A stretch of DNA of 64,000 nt from Methylococcales bacterium. GTDB lineage: Bacteria > Pseudomonadota > Gammaproteobacteria > Methylococcales > Methylomonadaceae. Shown piece after piece: positions 24,210-34,203 of this stretch; positions within the stretch are counted from its first letter, which is position 1, and each line of letters opens with the position of its first letter. The stretch spans positions 62,001-126,000 of the forward strand of contig JAPLRR010000027.1 in the NCBI GenBank assembly GCA_026399075.1, given 5' to 3'. Position numbers and translations under genes: made by a program. The notes beneath the pieces were generated by a model, which searched no databases, was not told the origin of the DNA, and saw nothing but the letters and a program-made list of their open reading frames with translations.

Positions 24210-26519
24210 TTATGGCAATAACTCCACCGTAATTTCCCTAGCATCGGCATGGCCCACATTATCAACCGCACGGATATAATATTTTCCTGCATAACTGGGT
24301 TGCCAAGACAAGGTTTCTGATGCCGCCGTTTTACCGACAAAACTTTTATTGGCAAACCAAAAAATTGCCTTGGCAGTAGGGCTGTTTGCCCGTAAACCAA
24401 TGCTGCTCGGTTTGCTCAGCCGCAAAGTATAAGTGCCGACCGTTGATGGCGATACAATCTGCACACTGTCATCCTTACCCGTTAAATTGTCGTAACAACT
24501 CGGTAACGGCGGTGGCCGACGGCGGGGCAAACCCGCTTCAAGAAACAGCCGATACAAGTCGCTAGACCAAAATTCATACACTTCTTTGTGGCTATCCGGG
24601 CTATCTTTACAAACCACCGCACCGCTTTTATTGTCAAAATAGACTGCGCGATGCAGATTGCTGGTTTTTATTGGTGATTTTCCGGGGATAAACCACGTTT
24701 TAGCCAACGCCGGACAATCCTGATTGGGCAAATCACCGCTAGCCGCGCATACCTCAATCTCAGTGACCGTTAAGGGTAGCACAGGCTCACTATCCAAGCC
24801 CTTAAGCAAACGCTGGCTGCGTAAACTGTCAATGATGCTAAAAAACAAGGGCGCGGCAGTTTGAATGCCAACAAACGCCGTATTACCAGAATTGTCAAAA
24901 TTACCCACCCAAACTGCCAATACCGTGCGGCCTACAACGCCCACCGCCCAAGCATCTTTAAACCCCCATGATGTCCCTGTTTTCCAAGCCACTTTCGGGT
25001 TGGCGCGGCGTTTGGAATCAGGCCGCACATTATTACTCAGCATATCCCAGGTGATAAACGCCGCCGCTTCACTCAGCAAAGCCAATTTGGGCTGCGCTTG
25101 TTGCTTAAGGTCAACGCGGTACTGGACATCACGTAACACGCCACGATTGGCAAGCATGGCATACAGTTTTACCAGTTCTTCCATGGTCACGTCACCGCTG
25201 CCCAAACTTAAGGACAAGCCATAGTGTTGTTCAGTATCCAAACCTGAAATCCCCGACAAGACCAAAAATTCATACAAGCTCGGTTTAGCCAATTCGGCGG
25301 CAACTGTCAGGGCCGGAATATTCCGCGAACGTACTAGCGCATCTTGCACCGTCACTGGGCCGATAAACTTGCCGTCAAAATTTTCTGGGTTAAACGCGCC
25401 GAATGCCGTGGGGGTATCTTTTAAAATCGTACGCGGATGCAGCAAACCTTGGTCCAAGGCCAACGCATAAACAAACGGCTTTAGGCTAGAACCGGGTGAA
25501 CGTTTCGCCATCACCCCATTAACCTGCCCTAAAATTTGCCTATCACTGTAATTGGCCGAACCCACCAAAGCCTGAACTTGCATGGTGTCGGCATCCAGCA
25601 CCAACACCGCTGCATTGTGCACACCAGCACTGCTATTTTGCACAATATATCCATCAAGCAATTGCTTGACTGCTTTTTGCACAGGCAAATTGATGCTGCT
25701 GGTAATGCTGAGGTCTGCCGGATACTCATGCAGCAGGCTATCCGTTAAATGGGGGGCAAGAAACGGCTTGTCGGCGCGGCTATACACCGATAACGGCAAA
25801 TTAAAATCTACCGCCCAGCGTTGGTCTTGGGGATAGTGTTGTAACCAACGCTGCCAAAGCCGCTGCCGCGCGTCTAACAACGCTTGAGGGCTGTTACGGC
25901 TGGGTGCGCGGCGCACAGGGTTTTGCGGGATTACCGCCAAGGTTAAGGCCTCGGACAAACCCAATTGGCTAACAGGTTTATGGAAATAAATCAGGCTGGC
26001 CGCCGCAACCCCGGAAATATTGCCGCTATACGGTGCGGTATTTAAATACGCCTCCAACAATTGGTCTTTGTTATAGCGCAGCTCTAGCCAGATTGCCGCT
26101 GCGCACTGCCAAAGCTTACCCCAGGGATGGCGGCTGTTGATATGGTAAATCTGCCTGGCCAACTGCATAGTGATCGTTGATGCACCTTGCCGTGAGCCTT
26201 GGGCATAAGTCATCCAAACCGAGCGCAACAAAGCCCAAGGGTTAATTCCGTAATGGCGATAAAACCAGCGGTCTTCATACAATAAGGTCGCTTTACGCAA
26301 ATTGGCAGGCATAGCAGCCAAGGGCACCCAAATCCGGTATTGCCCATCCTTGGCCAGGGTTAGCCGCAATAACTCACCCTGCCGTGCATAAATGGCCGTG
26401 GAATAGGGATATAAGCTAGACAAAGGGGGCTTAGGCAAATATCGGCTACAGACAAGCACCACCAACAGACAAATCACCAAAACAGCGCTTAGCTTATATA
26501 ACAGTAATCGTCGCTTCAT
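24210..26519 (-). CDS. pbpC: Penicillin-binding protein 1C
   Basis: A 769-residue bifunctional protein. One transmembrane helix lies at about 8-24. The glycosyltransferase (GT51) domain has EDRWFYRHYGINPWALLRS and the second motif RQGASTITMQLAR. The transpeptidase domain has SPGSSLKPF (nucleophile Ser) and KTGTSWGFKDAW (KTG box). The C-terminal 90 residues are the BiPBP_C module, typical of PbpC. It polymerises and possibly cross-links peptidoglycan. The usual partner yfhM (alpha-2-macroglobulin) is not adjacent here. Confidence 0.95.
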   Translation of the reverse strand: MKRRLLLYKLSAVLVICLLVVLVCSRYLPKPPLSSLYPYSTAIYARQGELLRLTLAKDGQYRIWVPLAAMPANLRKATLLYEDRWFYRHYGINPWALLRSVWMTYAQGSRQGASTITMQLARQIYHINSRHPWGKLWQCAAAIWLELRYNKDQLLEAYLNTAPYSGNISGVAAASLIYFHKPVSQLGLSEALTLAVIPQNPVRRAPSRNSPQALLDARQRLWQRWLQHYPQDQRWAVDFNLPLSVYSRADKPFLAPHLTDSLLHEYPADLSITSSINLPVQKAVKQLLDGYIVQNSSAGVHNAAVLVLDADTMQVQALVGSANYSDRQILGQVNGVMAKRSPGSSLKPFVYALALDQGLLHPRTILKDTPTAFGAFNPENFDGKFIGPVTVQDALVRSRNIPALTVAAELAKPSLYEFLVLSGISGLDTEQHYGLSLSLGSGDVTMEELVKLYAMLANRGVLRDVQYRVDLKQQAQPKLALLSEAAAFITWDMLSNNVRPDSKRRANPKVAWKTGTSWGFKDAWAVGVVGRTVLAVWVGNFDNSGNTAFVGIQTAAPLFFSIIDSLRSQRLLKGLDSEPVLPLTVTEIEVCAASGDLPNQDCPALAKTWFIPGKSPIKTSNLHRAVYFDNKSGAVVCKDSPDSHKEVYEFWSSDLYRLFLEAGLPRRRPPPLPSCYDNLTGKDDSVQIVSPSTVGTYTLRLSKPSSIGLRANSPTAKAIFWFANKSFVGKTAASETLSWQPSYAGKYYIRAVDNVGHADAREITVELLP

Positions 26520-26833
26520 AAAATTTTGCGGGTGGCTTAGAAAAAACTCAATAGTTTCGATAGCGTTCCCTAGTGTGGCTAAAATAATTTTGCACCACTA
26601 CTTGTACGCTAAGCGGGCCTTCATTTTATGCCCATTACTTTACTGATGGAATCGTAGCCCGCATCCCAAACCGATACAAGCTGTCCACAGCGCTGTTTGC
26701 CCACGGACGCAGCTAATAATAGTAAAGTTCTTTATATTACTTTATTACTATTACTGACGCATAAAACTGGGTAAAAGCGATTATTTCCTTATTAATACAG
26801 AATCTTGGGTAATTTTTGATGTTGTTGCCAGCT

Positions 26834-26934
26834 TGTGTATAAACCCTGTTTAAAATAAAACCAATCAATGCGGCAATTTTTTACCCACAAAGTTAAGCGC
26901 AGATTTTGGCAACTTGTCTACAGAGTTATCCACA
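26834..26934. promoter_or_regulatory. Cluster of DnaA-box-like 9-mers
   Basis: TTATACACA on the reverse strand at 26834 and TTATCCACA on the forward strand at 26926 both fit TTWTNCACA. TTACCCACA (26881) and TTGTCTACA (26914) lie between them with one and two departures from TTATCCACA. Four such 9-mers in about 100 bp is unusual by eye. Confidence 0.45.
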
Positions 26935-27110
26935 GATTTTTCAACAAATTTAACCCTTAGCCTTGTCAATGTGCTTTGGGAATTTTGAGTTTGCTGCTTA
27001 AATTTGAATGCTGCTTGGCAGAGGGCGGCGTGTTTTAAGGGAGATTATGATCATTAAGCGAATTGCAATAAGTTAGCATGTGTTTTTTTCTACCAATGGC
27101 AGAAAATACG

Positions 27111-27157
27111 ATGCTAAGCATCACAACTTGTTGCTAAGCATTTAATGTTTGTATACT
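27111..27157 (+). promoter_or_regulatory. Paired operator-like sites at glycosyltransferase promoter
   Basis: ATGCTAAGCAT (27111-27121) is a perfect inverted repeat with one central base; TTGCTAAGCAT is repeated at 27131-27141. A -10-like TATACT lies at 27152-27157, and the second site overlaps the likely -35 region (TTGTTG at 27128). This layout suits a repressor, but the regulator is unknown. Confidence 0.4.
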
Positions 27158-27177
27158 GCAAAATAGGGGATGCGCAC

Positions 27178-27933
27178 ATGAAACCAACGGCTATTTATCC
27201 AATGAGATTTTCCATCATCATCCCAACACTAAATGAAGAAACCACGATTGTAGCCTGTTTAACGGCTTTACAAGTTTTACGGACTACCTGTGAGCTTATC
27301 GTTGTGGATGCCAATAGCCACGATAATACCCGCGGGCTAGCCTCCCCCTTGGTTGATAAAATTATCAATTCCGAAAAAGGGCGGGCTATACAAATGAATA
27401 CAGGCGCCCAGCATTCAACAGGCGAAGTTTTGACCTTCCTTCATGCCGATACTTGTTTACCTAGGTTTGCACTTGACTTGATCGATAAGTCTATCTGCAA
27501 GGATAAGCCTTGGGGCCGTTTTGATGTACAGCTATCGGGCAAGTCTATAGGGCTAAAAGTGATTGCATTCATGATGAACTGGCGTTCACGGATAACGGGG
27601 ATCGCCACTGGCGACCAGGTAATCTTTGTATCCCGTCTAGCGTTTGATGCAATTGGCGGCTACCCTAAAATTAATCTGATGGAAGACATCGCTCTTTGCA
27701 AAGCCCTAAAGACAATCAGCCCACCAATTTGTTTAAAAGCCAAAGTGATCAGTTCGGGACGACGCTGGGAGCAAAACGGCATTTGTAGGACAGTGCTACT
27801 CATGTGGGGTTTGCGGTTGGGGTATTTTTTCGGGGCAGATCCAAAAATCTTACAAGCGCTTTATTACCGAAACACCCACACTTTTTACAATTTCAAAGAT
27901 TTATGGTCATTCCTTAAGCCACCTCGCCTTTGA
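27178..27933 (+). CDS. Family 2 glycosyltransferase (TIGR04283 type)
   Basis: A 251-residue GT-A enzyme. RFSIIIPTLNEETTIVACLTAL is the typical GT2 start, followed by LIVVDANSHDNT and the metal-binding FLHADT. GYPKINLMEDIALCKALK supplies the catalytic acidic region. TIGR04283 members are annotated as possible arsenosugar synthases, but other sugars are equally likely here. ATG 27178 is preferred for the AGGGG upstream. The frame is open from 27145, and Met at 27202 is also possible. It has no operon partner. Confidence 0.8.
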   Translation: MKPTAIYPMRFSIIIPTLNEETTIVACLTALQVLRTTCELIVVDANSHDNTRGLASPLVDKIINSEKGRAIQMNTGAQHSTGEVLTFLHADTCLPRFALDLIDKSICKDKPWGRFDVQLSGKSIGLKVIAFMMNWRSRITGIATGDQVIFVSRLAFDAIGGYPKINLMEDIALCKALKTISPPICLKAKVISSGRRWEQNGICRTVLLMWGLRLGYFFGADPKILQALYYRNTHTFYNFKDLWSFLKPPRL

Positions 27934-28096
27934 TGCTTAAAACAATTTGAAAAACCTAAACCTATTTCGTAGTCTTCACTTATAGCTAGAAACGCTTACG
28001 TGAACATTCCGTTTGGCGCTGGCTTTGTGTCCGATATGCCATGTATTATGGCTTTAGGCGTGTGTTTACTGTTATCAGCTCATTATCGGGGGTCTA

Positions 28097-28672
28097 GTGT
28101 ATTGTATAAAATCCATTCAGCAGGTTGAAATTGTGCTGAGCAAGTCGCGCTTTATTGGTGTAATCGCGCCGTGTGCAAATGAACAGGATGTCTTGTTTGA
28201 ACTTAAACGGCTACACGCCGAGCATCCAACTGCCAGCCATATTGCTTATGCCTACCGGATTAAAACAGAACACGGCATCGTGTATCGCTTTCATGATGCG
28301 GGCGAACCCACAGGAACTGCCGGTAAGCCAATTTTTCAGCATTTAGACGGTAAAGATTTGATCAATCTAGTGATTGTTGTAATCCGTTATTTTGGTGGCA
28401 TCAAGTTAGGCGCTGGCGGTTTGACCCGGGCTTATGGCAATACCGCAAAATTGGCCATAGAGACCGCTGAAGTACACCCCTATATTGAAAGGGTACAAAT
28501 AGCACTAACCTTGGATTACCAACACATGCAAGCGCTTGTGTATTTGTTGAAAAAACTGGATGGGCAAATTTTGTATCAGGACTTTGCCGGGCAAATCCGG
28601 CTAATAGTAGAATTGCCCGCAACAGAGGCGGACACCTTGTTGGCATCGTTTAGCGGGTCAGTGCAGACTTAA
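28097..28672 (+). CDS. yigZ: YigZ/IMPACT family protein (UPF0029)
   Basis: A 191-residue protein of the IMPACT fold. The signature ASHIAYAYRI, YRFHDAGEPTGTAGKPIF, VIVVIRYFGGIKLGAGGLTRAYGNTAKLA is complete. The C-terminal DUF1949 domain follows. YigZ is a conserved protein with proposed roles in RNA or ribosome interaction; its biochemistry is not settled. It begins with GTG 28097 and has GGGGG upstream. It is convergent with the membrane-protein gene that follows. Confidence 0.9.
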   Translation: MYCIKSIQQVEIVLSKSRFIGVIAPCANEQDVLFELKRLHAEHPTASHIAYAYRIKTEHGIVYRFHDAGEPTGTAGKPIFQHLDGKDLINLVIVVIRYFGGIKLGAGGLTRAYGNTAKLAIETAEVHPYIERVQIALTLDYQHMQALVYLLKKLDGQILYQDFAGQIRLIVELPATEADTLLASFSGSVQT

Positions 28673-28678
28673 CTGGGT

Positions 28679-29401
28679 TTATTCTGGCTTGCTGGGGGCT
28701 TCAAAAAAATGTTGGTAAGACACATACATCATAGTTGAGGTCAACATGTATAAAACGGGTGTTAGCAACGGCGTGACTGTCGTGCAAAGTAAGGCCTGGA
28801 CAAAGATAAACCCCAAGGTTTTGTAGAGCGCCCCTTGATTTCTGGACACCCGATAATTGCCTTCTTCCCGCGCTTGGCTCCAGCCATAGTCTTTGAACAG
28901 CATTAAGGGGTAGATAAACCAGCTCGCAAAGGTCGTGAGCATTAATAAGGTAAAAATGAGTGTGACATTGGCGTAAGCATAAATCCAAACGGCCAGCTCA
29001 CGGGTTGAATGATAACTTAAATTTTCCGGGGTCAATTCCCAGTAAAAAAAGAATTGCCCGATTTTGCCCAGCTCACCATTAAAAAGCAGGGCGACCACCA
29101 TAAAAACAAACCAGAACACCGCAATCGCCGCAGCCGCCAATATGGCTAAAGGCAAACTCTTGTTAATTGCCCAAGACAACCGTATCGTACTTTCTGTTGT
29201 CGTCTTAAGGTCGATATATTTGGCAATCCCTACGCCCACAAATAATGAGGTGACTGACAATAAAATCCCCAGCAACAAGGATGCCTTGCCGATGGTCATG
29301 GCTATGCCGATAAGCACCGTATACCCCGCCCAGATCCAAGGGCGGAGACTGATAAACGTTAGCGATTGTTTTAGCCAGACGCTAAACTTAGCTTTTTTCA
29401 C
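28679..29401 (-). CDS. Multi-pass membrane protein, unknown
   Basis: A 240-residue product with about five or six hydrophobic segments: [78 protein letters not shown], and [25 protein letters not shown]. It starts with GTG at 29401, overlapping the trpS stop (GTGA), so it is coupled to trpS. No family motif is recognised. A second-gene position after trpS does not imply a role in tryptophan metabolism. Confidence 0.72.
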   Translation of the reverse strand: MKKAKFSVWLKQSLTFISLRPWIWAGYTVLIGIAMTIGKASLLLGILLSVTSLFVGVGIAKYIDLKTTTESTIRLSWAINKSLPLAILAAAAIAVFWFVFMVVALLFNGELGKIGQFFFYWELTPENLSYHSTRELAVWIYAYANVTLIFTLLMLTTFASWFIYPLMLFKDYGWSQAREEGNYRVSRNQGALYKTLGFIFVQALLCTTVTPLLTPVLYMLTSTMMYVSYQHFFEAPSKPE

Positions 29402-30411
29402 AATGTAATCCGGGAAATACCAACAGCTTTACGCAATTCTTTGATAAACGGCGCACTAACCGCCCTTGCTTTGGCGGCACCTTCTTGTAATTGCTCTTCA
29501 ATATGTTCAGGTGCTTGCATCAAGGCTTCGTAACGCTCCCTAGCCGGGGTGATATGGTCGTTGATGTGTTGAAACAATACTTGCTTCATTTCACCCCAGG
29601 CAATGCCTTCTGCATAACGTTGGCGGACAGCCTGCACTTCTGCTGGTGAGGCAAAAGCACGGTAGATGCCGAATAGGGTGCAGCCTTCGGGGTCTTTCGG
29701 TTCGCCTGGTTCTAAGGAATTGGTTTTAATTTTGTTGATCAATTTTCTTAACTTTTTTTCAGGCTCGAACAGCGGGATGGTGTTGTTGTAGCTTTTGCTC
29801 ATTTTACGGCCATCAAGACCTGACAAAGTTGCGCCATGCTCATCAATGACCGCCTCAGGCAATACAAAATGCTCGCCGTAGATATGGTTAAAACGCCCCG
29901 CGATGTCCCTGGCCATTTCTATATGTTGCACTTGGTCTTTACCAACCGGCACTTTATTGGCATTAAACATCAGAATATCCGCAGCCATTAATATCGGGTA
30001 GCTAAACAAACCCATGGTAATGCCTTTATCGGGATCATTTTCACCGCTTTGCTCATTTTCGGCGACAGCCGCTTTGTAGGCATGGGCCCGGTTCATCAAG
30101 CCTTTCGATGCAACGCACGTCAACATCCACGTCAACTCCATGATTTCCGGCACATCCGACTGCCGATAGAATACCGCATTGGACGTGTCCAAGCCCAAAG
30201 CCAGCCAGGTTGCGGCAATTTCTAAGCTAGACTGCCTAACCCGCTCTGGTTCTTGGCATTTGATCAAGGCATGGTAATCGGCGAGAAAATAAAATGGTGC
30301 AACGTTTTCGTCTTTACTGGCGGCAATGGCAGGTCGGATTGCACCGACATAATTACCTAAATGCGGGGTGCCTGTGGTGGTGATACCGGTTAAAACAATG
30401 GCTTTAGTCAT
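29398..30411 (-). CDS. trpS: Tryptophan--tRNA ligase
   Basis: A 337-residue class I aminoacyl-tRNA synthetase. The HIGH-equivalent is GTPHLGN at residues 13-20, and KMSKS is complete in [11 protein letters not shown]. The AMP/Trp pocket includes [22 protein letters not shown]. It attaches tryptophan to its tRNA. The gene below it overlaps by 4 bases. Confidence 0.96.
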   Translation of the reverse strand: MTKAIVLTGITTTGTPHLGNYVGAIRPAIAASKDENVAPFYFLADYHALIKCQEPERVRQSSLEIAATWLALGLDTSNAVFYRQSDVPEIMELTWMLTCVASKGLMNRAHAYKAAVAENEQSGENDPDKGITMGLFSYPILMAADILMFNANKVPVGKDQVQHIEMARDIAGRFNHIYGEHFVLPEAVIDEHGATLSGLDGRKMSKSYNNTIPLFEPEKKLRKLINKIKTNSLEPGEPKDPEGCTLFGIYRAFASPAEVQAVRQRYAEGIAWGEMKQVLFQHINDHITPARERYEALMQAPEHIEEQLQEGAAKARAVSAPFIKELRKAVGISRITL

Positions 30412-30577
30412 GGGGATCTTGTGTAGTTAGCAGGTTAAAAAATCAATATTATAGCGATTTAGTCACATATCCAGCATAGCCAAGTAAGAAGCCCTAAGGC
30501 AAGCCTCCGTCAGTTGTACTTTGGTATACTTGATTTTAGCGATAAAGCAAATTATGTTTAGGTGCGGCCGGCTACGG

Positions 30578-31867
30578 TTATGCCAACCATTCGCCAGCCA
30601 TATAACCCTCGCCCAAACGGCTTAAGCGCACAGTTAAGGTCTTGTTTTCCACATTCGTTAGGCTGTCCAATTCAGCTGCGACCCGAAGATAATTGGGGGT
30701 GTAGCCAAACACCCGCCGGTTGCCATTTGCCAATGCTTCACTATAGCCTTCCCATAACACCGGAAATGACTGCCCTATATTAAGCTGGCAAAAGTCGTGT
30801 TTTAAACCCAGTGCCAGTTCATGCAATTGTTGGCTGCGTTGTTTCTTAATCCCCGTACTGATTTGATCGGGCAAGCTGGCGGCTTTAGTGCCTTCACGGC
30901 TGGAATACGTAAAAATATGGATATGGCCAAAACCGGTTTGTTTAATAAAATCGTAACTGGTTTGCCATTCTTCGTCAGTTTCGCCAGGAAAACCGACAAT
31001 AATGTCAGTGGTGATATTAAAATGTGGGATTTGTTCGCGTAGCTGCCTGACAATGGCAGCAAACTCTTCGGTTTTACAGCGTCTCGCCATGCGGCGCAAC
31101 ACGCTGTCCGCACCGCTTTGCAACGGCAAGTGCAAATGCGGCATTAAGCGTGGGTTTGCAAACAAGGTAAAGAAATCGTCTGGTAGTTCCCAAGGCTCCA
31201 AAGAACCTAACCTAAGCCTAGGAATTTCCGTTTCAGCAAGTATGGCCTTAATCAAATCAGACAAGTTATTGCCCAAATCACTGCCATAGCCCCCCAAATG
31301 CACACCCGTCAGTATCACTTCAGTGATGCCTTGCTGGTGTAGCGCGTTAATTTCATCAATAACAGCGGCCACTGGGCGGCTGGATTCTTCGCCACGCGCC
31401 ACAGTGACAATGCAGAATGTGCAGCGGTAACGGCAACCATCTTGAACTTTGACGAAAGCCCGTTGCCGGCCACGGGTGAATAATGACGTTTCACCCGGTT
31501 CAGTGGACATGGTTGGCATGGTGTCCATATCCAACTCAGTTAAGGTTTTTTCGACCAGCTGATCTTTGTCCTTGTTGCTGACCACCAAATCAACGCCCAT
31601 CAGCGCCGCCACCTCATCGGTGTTTAAAGTCGCATAACAACCGCTGACCACCAGTTTTGCCTGGGGGTTGTCACGATGTATACGCCGTACCAATTGCCGG
31701 GATTTTCTGGCGGCATCTTGGGTTACGGCGCATGAATTAAGCACAATCAACTGCGCATCTTCAGCTTGCTTAGTGATGGCATGGCCGGATTTTTGGAAGG
31801 CTTGCGCCCAAGTTTCCAATTCTGCCTCATTAAGACGGCAGCCGAGTGTTTTAAGGTGAACTTTCAT
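30578..31867 (-). CDS. mtaB: tRNA t6A37 methylthiotransferase MtaB
   Basis: A 429-residue radical SAM methylthiotransferase. The N-terminal UPF0004 domain supplies cluster cysteines in TLGCRLNEAE, VLNSCAV and VSGCYA. The radical SAM cysteines are in CRYRCTFC, and a TRAM-like domain ends the protein. It converts t6A to ms2t6A at position 37 of tRNAs. The short CRLNEAE N-terminus separates it from MiaB and RimO. It follows the SpmA-SpmB-like gene by 3 bp on the same strand. Confidence 0.92.
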   Translation of the reverse strand: MKVHLKTLGCRLNEAELETWAQAFQKSGHAITKQAEDAQLIVLNSCAVTQDAARKSRQLVRRIHRDNPQAKLVVSGCYATLNTDEVAALMGVDLVVSNKDKDQLVEKTLTELDMDTMPTMSTEPGETSLFTRGRQRAFVKVQDGCRYRCTFCIVTVARGEESSRPVAAVIDEINALHQQGITEVILTGVHLGGYGSDLGNNLSDLIKAILAETEIPRLRLGSLEPWELPDDFFTLFANPRLMPHLHLPLQSGADSVLRRMARRCKTEEFAAIVRQLREQIPHFNITTDIIVGFPGETDEEWQTSYDFIKQTGFGHIHIFTYSSREGTKAASLPDQISTGIKKQRSQQLHELALGLKHDFCQLNIGQSFPVLWEGYSEALANGNRRVFGYTPNYLRVAAELDSLTNVENKTLTVRLSRLGEGYMAGEWLA

Positions 31868-31870
31868 TAA

Positions 31871-33100
31871 TCATCCAAAGAACCAATAGGCAACAACAAT
31901 TGCGGCAATGATGCCCGCAAAATCCGCTATTATCCCACAGGCGGCGGCATGGCGAATACGTTTGATGCCAACCGCACCAAAGTAGATGGCCAACACATAA
32001 AAAGTGGTTTCGGTGCTACCTTGGACTATCGAAGCCAAGCGTCCAGCAAAAGAATCCGCGCCATGCGTCTTCATGGTGTCTATCATCATCGCCCGTGCGC
32101 CGCTGCCACTAAATGGCTTCATTAAGGCGGTAGGTAGCGCATCAACAAAACGGTCATCAAACCCCAAATAGTGCACCAAATTTCTCGCCAAATCAGCCAG
32201 CAAATCCAACGCACCACTGGCCCGGAATACGCCAATCGCCACCAGCATGGCAACCAAATAAGGGATGATCAAGGTGGCGGTCTGGAAGCCTTCCTTGGCG
32301 CCTTCTATAAACGCGTCATAGGCATTAATGCCTTGGTAGGCCGCGCCAACAATAAAAGTGATGACCAGGGAAAACAAAATGACATTACTGATAATGGCCG
32401 ATTGCTGGAGCATTTCTTGTTGTGGCAAACTGGAAAAATAGCCTAGCAAACTGCCGACCACCAAGGTAAACCCACCCAAATAGGCCATAACCACTTTATC
32501 CAATAAATTGATTTTTTGCACAAAGGCCACCGCCAGCAAACCGAACAAGGTGGACATATACGTGGCAATCAGGATAGGGATAAACACATCTGTCGGATTG
32601 GCCGCCCCCAATTGGGCGCGGTACGTAAAAATGGTGATGGGGAATAGCGTAACTCCCGAGGTGTTGATCACCAAAAACAAAATTTGTGCATTGCTGGCGG
32701 TATCGGGGCTGGGGTTGAGGGTTTGCAACTCTTTCATGGCCTTAATGCCCAAAGGTGTGGCGGCATTATCCAAGCCTAAGGCATTGGCGGAAATGTTCAT
32801 CACAATCGCCCCTAAAGCCGGGTGGCCTTTGGGAACCTCCGGCATCAAGCGGCTAAATAAAGGGGTTAGGCTACGTGTGAACAACTGGATAAAACCGCTT
32901 TGCTCGCCAATTTTCATAATCCCTAGCCATAAGGCCAAAACCCCGGTTAAGCCTAGCGAAATTTCAAACGCCGATTTTGACAGGCTAAACATCGCCTCCA
33001 TAATTTGCGCGAACACCTGTTGGTCGCCAAGGATAATCAGCTTAAACAAGGCGGTGACAAATGCGGCGAGAAAAAAAGCTATCCAGATAATATTTAGCAC
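31871..33100 (-). CDS. SpmA-SpmB fusion, nucleoside-recognition (Gate) membrane protein
   Basis: A 409-residue protein. The N-terminal half is SpmA-like (FEISLGLTGVLALWLGIMKIGEQSG, then NISANALGLDNAATPLGIKAMKELQ). The C-terminal half is SpmB-like (GAKEGFQTATLIIPYLVAMLVAIGVFRASG, then PFSGSGARAMM and QGSTETTFYVLAIYFGAVG). Bacilli keep the two as separate spore maturation genes; many Gram-negatives have this fusion, so it is not a spore gene here. It is a predicted inner membrane transporter or scaffold with no established substrate. About 8-10 helices. Confidence 0.88.
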   Translation of the reverse strand: MLNIIWIAFFLAAFVTALFKLIILGDQQVFAQIMEAMFSLSKSAFEISLGLTGVLALWLGIMKIGEQSGFIQLFTRSLTPLFSRLMPEVPKGHPALGAIVMNISANALGLDNAATPLGIKAMKELQTLNPSPDTASNAQILFLVINTSGVTLFPITIFTYRAQLGAANPTDVFIPILIATYMSTLFGLLAVAFVQKINLLDKVVMAYLGGFTLVVGSLLGYFSSLPQQEMLQQSAIISNVILFSLVITFIVGAAYQGINAYDAFIEGAKEGFQTATLIIPYLVAMLVAIGVFRASGALDLLADLARNLVHYLGFDDRFVDALPTALMKPFSGSGARAMMIDTMKTHGADSFAGRLASIVQGSTETTFYVLAIYFGAVGIKRIRHAAACGIIADFAGIIAAIVVAYWFFG

Positions 33101-33293
33101 AATATAAGTAAGCGGTTAAGTCACCGCCATTGATGGTTGGGTGAATGCAACAAGAGCCATGCGCCTATTTTAGAGCCTGCATAAGGCGCTTGTCTTGTAT
33201 TTTGGGAATTTGCTGATTTACAGATAAGCGCCACGTTCTTGGGGTCTTCGTTATAAAATAGCCCAGCCCATCATCTTAAAGGAATCCTCCACC

Positions 33294-34166
33294 ATGAAAT
33301 TAGTCACTTTCACCCATAATCATCTGACGCGTGTTGGCGCGGTCATTGACGGTTTTGTTGTCGATAGCCACGGCTGCACCGACATCCCCGCCACAATGCT
33401 TGAGTTTTTGACTGTGGGCGATAGCGCATTGCTCGCCATGCAAGCCCGCATTGACAGCGGTGATGGCCGGATTGCCCTAGATGCCATCAAGTTAAATGCC
33501 CCCGTACCTAGGCCGGGCAAATATCTTGGGGTGGCCTTAAACTATGCCGACCATATTACCGAAACAGGCCGTGAAGCTCCGGAATATCCCACCTTTTTCA
33601 CTAAACAAAGCACCTGTGTCATCGGCTGCGGTGATGCCATACAACGCCCTAAAGTCTCGGACAAGCTCGATTACGAAGGCGAACTGGCCTTTGTAATTGG
33701 TAAACGCTGCCGCCATGTCCCGGTTGATAAGGCACATCAGGTCATAGCAGGCTATACCATCGCCAATGACGTGTCGGTGCGGGACTGGCAAATACGCTCA
33801 CCCACCATGATGATAGGCAAATCGTTTGACACCGCAGGCCCATTAGGCCCCTGGCTAGTCACCCCCGATGAACTGGGCAACCCCCATAATTTGGCCATTA
33901 AAACCTGGGTGGATGATGAACTGCGGCAAGATGCCAACACCGCACAAATGATTTTTAATTGCTTTGAATTGGTCGCGTATTTATCCCTAGCCATGACCCT
34001 AGAGCCTGGTGATGTCATCACCACAGGCACACCCAGCGGTGTCGGCGTAAAAATGCAACCGCGCGGCTACATCAAACCGGGACAAACGGTCAGGATAGCC
34101 ATTGGGGGCTTAGGGATGTTAACCAACCCGGTCATTGCCGAGCCAGAAAATACCGCAATCTATTGA
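33294..34166 (+). CDS. Fumarylacetoacetate hydrolase family protein
   Basis: A 290-residue FAH-fold enzyme. It has PGKYLGVALNYADHITETG at about 73, KQSTCVIGCGDAIQ, the metal site LDYEGELAFVIGKR, and YTIANDVSVRDWQ. The end has GDVITTGTPSGVGVKMQP. Members cleave C-C bonds or decarboxylate/hydrate oxo-acids, and the specific reaction cannot be told from sequence. ATG 33294 has AAGGA upstream. It is convergent with hisI and alone in its operon. Confidence 0.9.
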   Translation: MKLVTFTHNHLTRVGAVIDGFVVDSHGCTDIPATMLEFLTVGDSALLAMQARIDSGDGRIALDAIKLNAPVPRPGKYLGVALNYADHITETGREAPEYPTFFTKQSTCVIGCGDAIQRPKVSDKLDYEGELAFVIGKRCRHVPVDKAHQVIAGYTIANDVSVRDWQIRSPTMMIGKSFDTAGPLGPWLVTPDELGNPHNLAIKTWVDDELRQDANTAQMIFNCFELVAYLSLAMTLEPGDVITTGTPSGVGVKMQPRGYIKPGQTVRIAIGGLGMLTNPVIAEPENTAIY

Positions 34167-34177
34167 AACCAAAAGCA

Positions 34178-34203
34178 CTAAGGCTAGATATAAATGGCCT
34201 TAG
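34178..34203. terminator. Hairpin between FAH gene and hisI
   Basis: CTAAGGC and GCCTTAG form a 7-bp stem around an AT-rich loop, followed by GGTCTTT on the plus strand. The right half overlaps the last codons of hisI. It probably ends the FAH transcript. Confidence 0.4.

Larger units (their letters stand above)
26520..27177. other. AT-rich intergenic region with DnaA-box-like sites
   Basis: No gene of any length can be supported in about 650 bp. It holds two sequences fitting the DnaA-box consensus (26834-26842 minus, TTATACACA; 26926-26934 plus, TTATCCACA). Weaker matches lie at 26681, 26881 and 26914. An AT-rich stretch runs from about 26700 to 26800. The right end carries the glycosyltransferase promoter region. 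Confidence 0.6.

Noticed and set aside
26640-27000. Chromosomal origin of replication
   Set aside because: DnaA-like boxes are present but dnaA, dnaN, gidA or other usual origin neighbours are not, and the number of boxes is small.
31871-33100. Sporulation gene
   Set aside because: The SpmA/SpmB-like fusion is widespread in non-sporulating Gram-negatives and does not imply spores.
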